Shown here piece after piece: positions 1-6,307 of a stretch of 16,797 bases of DNA. The notes under the pieces are model-generated. The model made no database searches and was not told the DNA's origin. It saw only the letters and a program-made list of their open reading frames with translations. The stretch is taken from NCBI RefSeq assembly GCF_049671045.1, contig NZ_JBATUH010000090.1:1-16797 (forward strand), read 5' to 3'. A program made the translations under genes and the position numbers. This DNA comes from Parvibaculum sp049671045 (GTDB lineage: Bacteria; Pseudomonadota; Alphaproteobacteria; Parvibaculales; Parvibaculaceae). The first letter of the stretch is position 1; each line of letters opens with the position of its first letter.

Positions 1-650
1 GAAGCGCGCGGGCCCCCGTCGGCGCGCGTATCCTCGAGCACGCGGTAGAAGGGATGGCCGCCGCCGACGCGGGTCGTCTTCATCTTGCGCGAGGCGGCGA
101 GATCGGCCGGCCCGAGGCTCATGCCATGCATGCGCGGGCTCGCGCTGGCGATCTCCTCGACATTCTTCACGCCCTGCGCGGTTTCGAGAATGGCGTGGAT
201 GAGGATCGGTTTCTTCACGCCGTGCCTGGCTTCGAGCTGGGCGAGAAGCTGGTCGAGATAGTGAATGTCCCACGGTCCTTCGACCTTGGGCAGCATCACG
301 ACGTCGAGCTTGTCGCCGACTTCCGCGACGATCTCGGTCACGTCGTCGAGCATCCAGGGGCTGTTCAGCGGATTGATCCGTGTCCAGAGGCCCGTCTGGC
401 CGAAATCATGAGCCTTCGCCGTCTCGATGAAGCCGCGTCGCGCCGCCTCCTTGGCGTCGGCCGGGATCGCATCTTCCAGATTGCCGAGAAGCACGTCGAC
501 CTGCGGGATCATCTCGCCGATCCGTGCGCGCACCTTCTCGTTATGGCCGGGGAAGAAGTGGATCATGCGCTCGAGCGCGACGGGAAGCTCGCGATAGGGC
601 TCGGGCGCGCCGATGGCGAGGGGTTGATAGAAATTGGACGGCAATTTCAT
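1..650 (-). CDS. mcl: Malyl-CoA lyase-like protein (HpcH/HpaI CoA-ester lyase family), 3' end beyond the window
   Basis: This minus-strand gene starts at ATG 650-648 and stays open to base 1, giving about 216 N-terminal residues; the rest lies outside the window. The family cleaves or condenses L-malyl-CoA or beta-methylmalyl-CoA (glyoxylate plus acetyl- or propionyl-CoA) using Mg2+. The protein opens with NFYQPLAIGAPEPYRELP, has GNLEDAIPADAKEAAR (56-71), a catalytic-type arginine at R91, ILETAQG with the metal-ligand glutamate E156, and LGPADLAASR with the metal-ligand aspartate D183. From memory these blocks resemble the Chloroflexus aurantiacus Mcl of the 3-hydroxypropionate bicycle more than the Rhodobacter Mcl1 type. 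Full-length homologues have roughly 350 residues. The ribosome site is weak (GTGGA about 7 nt before ATG). It diverges from the gene at 792. Family assignment is firm; the exact substrate (malyl-, methylmalyl- or citramalyl-CoA) is inferred. Confidence 0.85.
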   Translation of the reverse strand, partial: MKLPSNFYQPLAIGAPEPYRELPVALERMIHFFPGHNEKVRARIGEMIPQVDVLLGNLEDAIPADAKEAARRGFIETAKAHDFGQTGLWTRINPLNSPWMLDDVTEIVAEVGDKLDVVMLPKVEGPWDIHYLDQLLAQLEARHGVKKPILIHAILETAQGVKNVEEIASASPRMHGMSLGPADLAASRKMKTTRVGGGHPFYRVLEDTRADGGPRA

Positions 651-722
651 TGGAAATCCACTGGTGGAACATGGGGGATGCGGCAGTCTAGCCACGATGA
701 AGCGGCGAATCCATGCGGGATT

Positions 723-750
723 TTGGGCTTGCGGGAGAATGGGCTAGAAT
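723..750 (+). promoter_or_regulatory. Candidate sigma70-type promoter for the secreted barrel protein
   Basis: TTGGGC (723-728) and TAGAAT (745-750) are separated by 16 bp and lie about 42 nt before the ATG at 792. The -10 matches the consensus at five of six bases; the -35 is poor (three of six). This is a visual match only. It lies in the divergent space shared with the malyl-CoA lyase-like gene, which also holds a short palindrome, TCCACTGGTGGA, at 657-668. Confidence 0.3.
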
Positions 751-791
751 TCCGTCCGGGTCAGGAAATCGCCTTCATGCTGGAGGACATC

Positions 792-1271
792 ATGCCTGCC
801 AATTCGATTCCCGGACGTCTCACTCACTTTTCGATCGGTATCGCCGTTGCGCTTGCTTGCGCCGGACTTGCGTCCGCAGCGGACGCTGCGATGGGCAACA
901 AGGAACAACTCGTCGTCGTCGAGCGCGCGACGAGCGACAGCACGCTCGATCTTGGAGCAAATGGCGATAGCGCCGGCGACGTGCTGACCTTTTCGAACGA
1001 GATCTACGACAAGTCGAACAAGACGAAGATCGGTTCGGACAACGGCTATTGCGTGCGGATAGTTGCCGGCAAGGCGTGGGAGTGCATATGGACGCTCTCG
1101 CTCGAGAAGGGACAGCTGACGGTCGAGGGGCCGTTCCTCGACGCGGGCGATTCCATGCTCTCGATCACGGGCGGTAGCGGCATGTACGCGAATGCCCGCG
1201 GCGACATGCATCTTCATGCGCGCGACGCGAAGGGCAGCGAATACGACTTCACGTACAATATCGTCCGCTGA
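792..1271 (+). CDS. Secreted allene-oxide-cyclase/dirigent-like beta-barrel protein
   Basis: A 159-residue protein. I chose ATG 792 because GGAGG (782-786) lies 5 nt upstream and a clean signal peptide follows: a short N-terminus with Arg, a hydrophobic core (FSIGIAVALACAGLASA), and likely cleavage near ASA-ADA at about residue 27. An in-frame ATG at 777 lacks a comparable ribosome site. The mature part is rich in beta-strand patterning and carries NGYCVRIVAGKAWECIWTL (two cysteines), then QLTVEGPFLDAGDSMLSITGG and GMYANARGDMHL. This series is typical of small bacterial proteins with an allene oxide cyclase-like or dirigent-like eight-stranded barrel. Bacterial members have no settled function, so plant-type cyclase activity should not be assumed. 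The gene converges with the MFS gene ending at 1293. Family confidence is moderate; secretion is well supported. Confidence 0.65.
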   Translation: MPANSIPGRLTHFSIGIAVALACAGLASAADAAMGNKEQLVVVERATSDSTLDLGANGDSAGDVLTFSNEIYDKSNKTKIGSDNGYCVRIVAGKAWECIWTLSLEKGQLTVEGPFLDAGDSMLSITGGSGMYANARGDMHLHARDAKGSEYDFTYNIVR

Positions 1272-1292
1272 AGCCAATCGGCCCGGAGGAGA

Positions 1293-2555
1293 TCAGTCCT
1301 GCGCTGTCTGGCGGACGGGCCCGGCGGCGGTGAGCGCGGCAATGCCGATGACCGACGAGACGGCGATCACGAGATATGCCGTCTGGTAGCCGCCTGCCCG
1401 CTCGTAAAGGAAGCCGAGAAGCGCGGGCCCCGTCGCATTTGCGCAGGTGACGATCATCTGCGAGAGCGAGAGGATGCGCGCATAGGCCTTGAGCCCGAAC
1501 GCTTCCGCCGTGATGAGCGGCTGCATCATCTGCAGATTGCCGACGGTCGCGCCGAACATGACAGAAATAATGAGAAGCGCCGTCGTTCCTTCGGCGAAGG
1601 CGAAAAGCGTGAATGACGCCGCCTGAAGGACGAAGACGCCCTGGAGATAGCGCTTGGAAGAAACGCGGCTGAGTGCCCAGCCGCCGACGAGGCGGCCCGT
1701 GATGCTCGCCGCCGCCATGACCGAGACGGCGAGCGCCGCGACATGGTTGTCGCCCGTCCGCGTCAGCACCAGGCGGAATTGATGCGCGAGGCTGCCGACC
1801 TGCGCGAGCATGGCGAAGACGTAGGACGTCGTGAACAGAATGAAAAAGCGCGTCCGGATCGCCGCGGAAAAGGACATGCCATCCGGCGGAGCGATGCGGC
1901 CGGTGGCGTCGCGCACGGGCTCGTCGCCATCGGGAGCGAGGCCCATGGAGGCCGGGCTTGGCCGCAGGAAGATCCAGGAGACGGGAACCGTGCCGAGGAT
2001 CAGGATGAGCGAGAGCCAGTAGGCCGCATGTTCGAGGCCGAGCTTCTGGATCAGCGTCACCGAGATCGGCGTGAAGATGATGCCACCGAGCGACAGGCCG
2101 GTGGAGGAATAGGCGATGGCACGCGAGCGCTGGCGATTGAACCAGCGCGCGACAAGCGTGGTGCCCGGAATGACGGCGACCGCCGCATTGCCGATGCCGA
2201 AGACGATATAGAAGGCGTAAAGCTGCCAGAGGTTCGTGATATGGCCGGTCGAGGCGAGCGCGCCTGCGGAGCAGAACGCGCCGAGGGTGATGAGGATGCG
2301 CGGATCGATGCGATCCATCAGCCAGCCGACGCCAAGCCCCGCAATGCCGCCAGCGACGAAGAAGGACGCGGTAGCGGCCGAGGTCGCTTCAACGGAAAAG
2401 CCGTTATTGGTCGAGAATGCGTTGAGGAGAACGGACAGATTATAGAAAATGAGGCCGCAGGAGACCGTCTGCAGGGCAAAAACCGCGCCGACGATGTACC
2501 AACCATAGAAAAGACCGCCATTCTGGCGGTCTGGAGAGGATCTCTCCGCGCTCAT
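1293..2555 (-). CDS. MFS transporter, monocarboxylate/OFA-like, copy 2
   Basis: A 420-residue inner-membrane carrier with about twelve hydrophobic helices. Landmarks are LFYGWYIVGA (15-24, the usual start of TM1 in MCT/oxalate-formate antiporter-like carriers), a cytoplasmic motif-A-like segment GWLMDRIDPR (78-87), IPGTTLVARWF (129-139) followed by NRQRSRA, and STGLSLGGIIFTP. The start at ATG 2555 is preferred over the in-frame ATG 2585 because it puts LFYGWY at the same distance from Met as in the paralogue at 3236-4495; GGAG also lies about 10 nt upstream of it. The two carriers share blocks over their whole length, so they arose by duplication. It lies 105 nt downstream of the gamma-CA-like gene on the same strand and is probably in the same transcript. 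The substrate is unknown; a small mono- or dicarboxylate is the family-based guess. Confidence 0.85.
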   Translation of the reverse strand: MSAERSSPDRQNGGLFYGWYIVGAVFALQTVSCGLIFYNLSVLLNAFSTNNGFSVEATSAATASFFVAGGIAGLGVGWLMDRIDPRILITLGAFCSAGALASTGHITNLWQLYAFYIVFGIGNAAVAVIPGTTLVARWFNRQRSRAIAYSSTGLSLGGIIFTPISVTLIQKLGLEHAAYWLSLILILGTVPVSWIFLRPSPASMGLAPDGDEPVRDATGRIAPPDGMSFSAAIRTRFFILFTTSYVFAMLAQVGSLAHQFRLVLTRTGDNHVAALAVSVMAAASITGRLVGGWALSRVSSKRYLQGVFVLQAASFTLFAFAEGTTALLIISVMFGATVGNLQMMQPLITAEAFGLKAYARILSLSQMIVTCANATGPALLGFLYERAGGYQTAYLVIAVSSVIGIAALTAAGPVRQTAQD

Positions 2556-2604
2556 TTCTCGCAGACTCCAGCGGAACGCAAGCATGCCGCCGGATGGGGC
2601 CGCC

Positions 2605-2633
2605 GCTGCCGGCTTACTTAATCATTCGGCAGC
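2605..2633. repeat. Short inverted repeat between the gamma-CA-like gene and MFS copy 2
   Basis: GCTGCCG (2605-2611) and CGGCAGC (2627-2633) form perfect 7-bp arms around a 15-nt AT-leaning spacer. It lies in the 105-nt intercistronic gap of the minus-strand operon. No T-run follows on the minus strand, so it does not look like a complete intrinsic terminator. It could be an mRNA structure or chance. Confidence 0.35.
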
Positions 2634-2660
2634 GCACGACAAGCGAAATCTCAGCGCACC

Positions 2661-3239
2661 CTAATTTCCGGCGGTGAGGCGGGCGAGTTCGGCGGCGATG
2701 GCCTGCTTGAATTCCTCCTTTTCGGTGACGCGGTGGTCGCCGCGCGCATAGGCCTTGGCGTTCTCGTAATAGAAGGCCGCGTTCATGATGTTGGCGACCC
2801 TGTTGTCGCGCGTCCTGATGACCTTGGCGGGCGCGCCGGCGACGATGGAGTTCTCCGGGATTACGGTTCCCTCGGTCACGATCGAATGACCGGCGACGAT
2901 GGAATTGGCGCCGACCTTCGCGCCGTCCATGAGCGTCGCATTGATGCCGATGAGGCAGTTGTCGCCGATCTCGGCGCCGTGGATCGTGCAGTGATGCGTG
3001 ATGGAGCAGTTGTCGCCGATGATCGTCGGCGTCGTGTTGCCGACATGGATCATCACGAAATCCTGAACATTCGTCCGCTTCCCGATCCGCACTTCGTGCA
3101 TCTCGCTTCGGATGACGACATAGGGCCAGAGCGACGAACCTTCGCCGATGTGAACCTTGCCATAGACGAGCGCCGTTTCGTGAATGAAGGCCGGATTGTC
3201 GAGAACGACGCCGGGGCCGAAATCCTTTTTCATTGTCAT
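2661..3239 (-). CDS. Gamma-carbonic-anhydrase-like left-handed beta-helix (hexapeptide) protein
   Basis: A 192-residue protein with the repeating [LIV]-G-x4 rhythm of the trimeric left-handed beta-helix, for example IGDNCSITHHCTIHGAEIGDNCLIG in two adjacent turns. The putative Zn/Fe ligands of gamma carbonic anhydrases are all present: H65 in MIHV, then H82 and H87 in the H-x4-H of ITHHCTIHG. R44, Q59 and D60 are also in place, but the usual RGD next to the helix reads RSE (44-46). The C-terminal alpha-helix expected to pack on the helix is visible from about residue 146. The ATG overlaps the stop of the upstream MFS gene by four bases (ATGA), implying translational coupling. Members range from true carbonic anhydrases to PaaY-type thioesterases and acyltransferases, so the activity is uncertain although the fold is secure. 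Confidence 0.85.
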   Translation of the reverse strand: MTMKKDFGPGVVLDNPAFIHETALVYGKVHIGEGSSLWPYVVIRSEMHEVRIGKRTNVQDFVMIHVGNTTPTIIGDNCSITHHCTIHGAEIGDNCLIGINATLMDGAKVGANSIVAGHSIVTEGTVIPENSIVAGAPAKVIRTRDNRVANIMNAAFYYENAKAYARGDHRVTEKEEFKQAIAAELARLTAGN

Positions 3240-4495
3240 TTTGAACTTTCGATTGGCGCGCGGACCGGACCGGCCGCCGCGACGAGAAGAAGCGCGAACA
3301 TCGAGGCAGCCGCCATGCTGAGATATGAAGCCTGATAGCCGCCAGCATTTTCATAGAGGAAGCCCATGACGGCGGGGCCGCTGGCCACGCCCGCCACCAT
3401 GAAGAGCTGGTTGAGCGAGAAGATGCGGCCATAGGCCTTGAGGCCGAAGGCTTCGGCGAGGAGCAGCGCCTGCATCATCAGCAGATTGCCGACCGTGCAG
3501 CCGAAAAGAGCAGCGACGACGAGGAGCATGGAGCCGTTGGCGAGAGCGAGGAGAACGAGCGCGATGCCCTGGCCGAGCGCAAGCGCGAGCACGAAGCCGC
3601 GCGAGGAAATATGAACGAGCGCCCAGCCGCCGACGAGCCGCCCGATAATGCTCGCGCTTGCCATGACGGCGACGGCGAGGGCGGCCATGCTGTCGTTCGA
3701 GCGTCCGGCGACGAGGCTGAAAAGGTGGGCGATGGAGCCGACCTGCGCCATCATCGCGAAGATGAAGGCCGCCGTGATGAGAATGAAGAAGCGGCTTCGG
3801 ATCGCGGTCTCGAATGCGACGCCATCGGCCGGAAGCGGTGCGCCGAGATCGTCCCGCTCGATCGGATCGCCATCGGGCCCGAGCCCGACCGACATGGGGT
3901 CGGGCCTGATCGCGAGCCAGGAGACGGGAACGATGCCGAGCATCAGGATGAGGGCGAGCCATGGCGCAGCGCCGTCGAAGCCTAGGCGCTCGATCATGCT
4001 CGCCGACAGCGGCGTGAGAAGAATGCCGCCGAGCGAAAGGCCCGTCGATGCGATCGACAGCGCCTGCGAGCGCCGGCGCACGAACCAGCGCGCGACGAGC
4101 GTCGTGCCGGGAATGAGCGCGCAGCAGGAATAGCCCATGCCGAAAAGGATATAGAAGCCGTAGAGCTGCCATGGCGCGGTCACATATCCCGCGGCGAACA
4201 TGGCGAGGCTGCAGATGAGCGCGCCCGCCGTCAGCATCCAGCGTATGTCATAACGTTCGATCAGCGCCGCGACGCCGATGCCGGAGATACCCGACGCGAT
4301 GAAGAAGCTGGCCGTGGCGGCCGAGGCGCTCGAAACGGAAAAGCCACCATGCGCGACGAACGCCTTGAGATAGACCGAGAGATTGTAGAAGCCGAGGCCG
4401 GAGGCGACCGTCATCACCATCATGGTCGCGGCGACGACATACCAGCCGTAAAAAAGCCTGCGGCCTTGCATGGGGAGTTGCTCCTGATCGGTCAT
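3236..4495 (-). CDS. MFS transporter, monocarboxylate/OFA-like, copy 1
   Basis: A 419-residue, roughly twelve-TM inner-membrane carrier, first gene of the minus-strand operon. It shows LFYGWYVV (14-21), SFFIASGISGIGVAALIERYD (63-83, the motif-A region, lacking the usual G-x-x-x-D-R), IPGTTLVARWF (128-138) followed by VRRRSQA, and STGLSLGGILLTP. It is clearly paralogous to the carrier at 1293-2555. The open frame extends to ATG 4636, but those extra residues are Arg-rich, unlike a carrier N-terminus, and would run into the divergent promoter region. ATG 4495 aligns with the paralogue's start; its ribosome site is weak (GAG about 7 nt upstream). The stop overlaps the start of the gamma-CA-like gene. 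The pair of carriers around one soluble enzyme suggests that enzyme acts on a transported acid or its CoA ester, but no substrate can be read from the sequence. Confidence 0.85.
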   Translation of the reverse strand: MTDQEQLPMQGRRLFYGWYVVAATMMVMTVASGLGFYNLSVYLKAFVAHGGFSVSSASAATASFFIASGISGIGVAALIERYDIRWMLTAGALICSLAMFAAGYVTAPWQLYGFYILFGMGYSCCALIPGTTLVARWFVRRRSQALSIASTGLSLGGILLTPLSASMIERLGFDGAAPWLALILMLGIVPVSWLAIRPDPMSVGLGPDGDPIERDDLGAPLPADGVAFETAIRSRFFILITAAFIFAMMAQVGSIAHLFSLVAGRSNDSMAALAVAVMASASIIGRLVGGWALVHISSRGFVLALALGQGIALVLLALANGSMLLVVAALFGCTVGNLLMMQALLLAEAFGLKAYGRIFSLNQLFMVAGVASGPAVMGFLYENAGGYQASYLSMAAASMFALLLVAAAGPVRAPIESSK

Positions 4496-4653
4496 TTGTC
4501 GCTCGTCTTGTCGCCGCGGCCGCAATGAGGCGCCTTCGGAAGAATGGCCGGCGATAGTCATTCGGGTTCCCGGCGCTGGCAAGGCCCAAATCCGGATGCA
4601 ACGCTCTAGCGGAGCGATCCTCGATCGGATAAGCATTTTGCATCGGAAAATGG

Positions 4654-4668
4654 ACCGGACGGTCCGGT
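4654..4668. promoter_or_regulatory. 15-bp palindrome, candidate repressor operator before the GST gene
   Basis: ACCGGAC (4654-4660), a central G, then GTCCGGT (4662-4668): perfect 7-bp arms. It lies in the divergent space between the MFS operon and the GST gene, 22 nt before the GST start and just upstream of its ribosome site. Size, symmetry and position suit a dimeric TetR- or MarR-type repressor. No regulator gene is adjacent, so the binding protein is unknown. No convincing -35/-10 pair could be assigned around it. Confidence 0.5.
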
Positions 4669-4690
4669 AACAAGAAAAGGGAGGACGTCA

Positions 4691-5308
4691 ATGAAGTTCT
4701 ACAACTCGATCGGGCCCAATCCGCGCGTCGTCAAGATGTTCATGAAGGAGAAGGGCATCGAGATCCCCTTCGAGGAAGTTGATCTGCTCAAGGGCGACAA
4801 CCGGCGCGAACCCTATCTCGCGAAGAACCCGGCAGGCCAGATGCCGGCGCTGGAGCTCGATAACGGAACCGTGATCGCGGAGATCACCGCAATTTGCGAG
4901 TATCTCGACGAGGCGTTTCCGGCGAACCCGCTTGTCGGCACGACGGCGGAAGAGCGCGCGGAGACGCGCATGTGGACGCGCCGCGTCGATCTCAACATCT
5001 GCGAGCCGCTGACCAGCGGTTTCCGTTACGCGGAAGGGCTCGGTCTCTTCAAGGATCGCATGCGCTGTCTGCCTGAAGCGGCCGCCGGCCTGAAGGCGAT
5101 CGCGCAAGACAAGATCACCTGGCTCGACAAGCAGCTCAGCGGACGCGAGTTCCTTGCGGGCAAGCGGCTGACGCTCGCCGACATCCTGCTGTTCTGTTTC
5201 CTCGATTTCGGCGCCTCGGTCGGCCAGCCGCTCAATCCAGAAAACAAGAATGTGGTCGCCTGGTACGAGCGCATGAAGGCGCGGCCGAGCGCTGCCGCGA
5301 GTGCGTGA
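4691..5308 (+). CDS. Glutathione S-transferase family protein
   Basis: A 205-residue cytosolic protein of normal GST length. The thioredoxin-like N-terminal domain (about 1-78) has YNSIGPNPR (S6 near the usual catalytic position), NPAGQMPAL with the cis-proline P52, and VIAEITAICEYLDE where most relatives have E-S before AI; here the serine position is isoleucine or threonine. The helical C-terminal domain follows, with REFLAGKRLTLADILL, the conserved N-capping box region with its Asp. A strong ribosome site (GGGAGG about 7 nt before ATG) fixes the start. It diverges from the MFS operon behind a palindrome and is closed by the terminator at 5337-5361, so it is probably monocistronic. Family members conjugate glutathione to electrophiles or act as isomerases or dehalogenases; the substrate cannot be read from the sequence. 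Confidence 0.9.
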   Translation: MKFYNSIGPNPRVVKMFMKEKGIEIPFEEVDLLKGDNRREPYLAKNPAGQMPALELDNGTVIAEITAICEYLDEAFPANPLVGTTAEERAETRMWTRRVDLNICEPLTSGFRYAEGLGLFKDRMRCLPEAAAGLKAIAQDKITWLDKQLSGREFLAGKRLTLADILLFCFLDFGASVGQPLNPENKNVVAWYERMKARPSAAASA

Positions 5309-5336
5309 GCGGGCATCGCTATGACGCTTCAAGGAG

Positions 5337-5361
5337 CCGGCCCCTTTTGGGGCCGGTTTTT
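5337..5361 (+). terminator. Rho-independent terminator after the GST gene
   Basis: CCGGCCCC, loop TTTT, GGGGCCGG: a perfect 8-bp GC stem followed directly by TTTTT (5357-5361). It starts 28 nt after the GST stop and separates the GST gene from the secreted-protein operon. Confidence 0.93.
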
Positions 5362-5397
5362 GTTGTGGACCATTTCGGGCTGAGGCACGCCGAGGCT

Positions 5398-5425
5398 TTC
5401 ACGCATGACGGCATCAGGCTAGGAT
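5398..5425 (+). promoter_or_regulatory. Candidate promoter for the six-cysteine protein operon
   Basis: TTCACG (5398-5403) and TAGGAT (5420-5425) with a 16-bp spacer each match the sigma70 consensus at four of six bases. The downstream end overlaps the inverted repeat that begins at 5423, so a protein bound there would cover the -10 and the start point. This is a visual match only. Confidence 0.3.
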
Positions 5426-5445
5426 AGTAAACATATCTTACTATC
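5423..5445. promoter_or_regulatory. Perfect 8-bp inverted repeat, candidate operator or leader hairpin
   Basis: GATAGTAA (5423-5430), spacer ACATATC, TTACTATC (5438-5445). The repeat is strikingly AT-rich for this genome and abuts the ribosome site GGGAGG (5446-5451) of the gene at 5459. It could bind a dimeric repressor, or fold in the mRNA so that its stem ends at the Shine-Dalgarno. No other copy was noticed in the window. Confidence 0.55.
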
Positions 5446-5458
5446 GGGAGGTTGGAGG

Positions 5459-5872
5459 ATGATGTCGGCCGCGAAGTTTCTGATGGCGATGATGTTCGCG
5501 CTGGCGCTGGCCGCGGTGGCGGGGCAGCGGCCCGCCCATGCCGTCTCGGACAAGGACGAGGGCGTGATCGAGTGCCTGATGTCGACCCGCGTCAAGAACA
5601 AGGAGGGAGCGCAGGGCTGGTGGAACCGGCGCACGGATCAGCAGCGGCGCATCATTCTCGCGCTGCCATGCAATGAGCGATACATCCCCATGGTCTGCAT
5701 TTTCCTTTACGACCCGGATCTCGTCGGTTGCACGAACAAGGGGGTCGCGGAATCCCGCGCCACGGCGGCATGTCAGGCCAAGGGTTACGATCTGATGTCG
5801 CAAGAGCTTGCGGACTGCAAAGCGGAATTCAAGAAGACGTTCAAGCCGCCATTCCCGCGCGTTTCTAGCTGA
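5459..5872 (+). CDS. Secreted six-cysteine protein of unknown function, paralogue 1
   Basis: I do not recognise a named family. It has 137 residues with a signal peptide: K6, a hydrophobic stretch FLMAMMFALALAAVAG, and likely cleavage at AHA-VS near residue 28. The mature protein has cysteines 39, 71, 80, 91, 105 and 120, an even number consistent with three disulfides in the periplasm. A GWWNRRT block (53-59) is followed by LPCNERYIPM, the acidic turn DPDL, GCTNK, AACQAKG and the C-terminal DCKAEFKKTFKPPF. The same order and spacing recur in the next gene. The start has GGGAGG 7 nt upstream; a second ATG follows immediately at 5462. The gene is first in a run of three plus-strand genes behind the inverted repeat at 5423-5445. 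Confidence 0.85.
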   Translation: MMSAAKFLMAMMFALALAAVAGQRPAHAVSDKDEGVIECLMSTRVKNKEGAQGWWNRRTDQQRRIILALPCNERYIPMVCIFLYDPDLVGCTNKGVAESRATAACQAKGYDLMSQELADCKAEFKKTFKPPFPRVSS

Positions 5873-5907
5873 CGGCGGTTTCCGGCGAATTCAGGGGAGG
5901 AGAAGAG

Positions 5908-6294
5908 ATGAAGTGGTTTGTCAGGGCATTCGCGATCATCGGCGCGCTGGCGGCGGCGGATATGGCGATGCCGCAGGCGGCGCTTGCCGACAAGGCGCCC
6001 GAATGCATGCAGAGCGACGTGCGCAAGATACCCGACCAGCGCATGCAGGAATGGTGGGACAAGCGCACGCCCGAGCAGCAGAAATATATTCGCGAGTTGC
6101 CCTGCAATGAGCGATATATTCCCATGACCTGCATCTTCCTGTTCGATCCCGATCTCAAGGGGTGCACGAACAAGGCCGTTGCGGAATCGCGCGCGAATGC
6201 CGCCTGCCAGGCCAAGGGGCTCGATCTGATGTCCGAGGAGATGGCGGACTGCAAGGCGGAATTCAAAAAGACCTTCAAGCCACCGTTCTCCTGA
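5908..6294 (+). CDS. Secreted six-cysteine protein of unknown function, paralogue 2
   Basis: A 128-residue paralogue of the preceding gene, 35 nt downstream with a strong ribosome site (GGGGAGGAG). The signal peptide has K2 and R6, a hydrophobic core FAIIGALAAADMAM, and a probable cut at ALA-DK near residue 28. Cysteines are at 33, 66, 75, 86, 100 and 115. The last five are spaced 9, 11, 14 and 15 residues apart, exactly as in paralogue 1. EWWDKRTPEQQKYI, LPCNERYIPM, DPDLKGCTNK, VAESRA and DCKAEFKKTFKPPF are shared almost unchanged, while the signal peptide and the first 20 mature residues have diverged. That pattern indicates an old tandem duplication under selection on the cysteine-rich core. 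Function unknown; enzyme inhibitor, binding protein or envelope-stress factor are all possible. Confidence 0.85.
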   Translation: MKWFVRAFAIIGALAAADMAMPQAALADKAPECMQSDVRKIPDQRMQEWWDKRTPEQQKYIRELPCNERYIPMTCIFLFDPDLKGCTNKAVAESRANAACQAKGLDLMSEEMADCKAEFKKTFKPPFS

Positions 6295-6307
6295 GAGGCC
6301 GCTCTCC

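Noticed and set aside
54..791. A 405-codon plus-strand open frame running from 54 through to 1271, which would fuse about 246 residues to the secreted barrel protein.
   Set aside because: The first part is antisense to the malyl-CoA lyase-like gene, whose motifs are unmistakable. The signal peptide and GGAGG place the true start at 792.
1272..1292. Terminator between the convergent barrel-protein and MFS genes.
   Set aside because: Only 21 bases with no stem or T-run.
1743..2621. Long plus-strand frame of 292 codons opposite MFS copy 2.
   Set aside because: Arg/Glu/Asp-rich low-complexity translation typical of the antisense frame of a high-GC gene; the opposite strand encodes a clear carrier.
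4496..4636. N-terminal extension of MFS copy 1 to the ATG at 4636.
   Set aside because: The added residues are Arg-rich and unlike a carrier N-terminus. The paralogue aligns with the start at 4495, and the space is needed for a divergent promoter.
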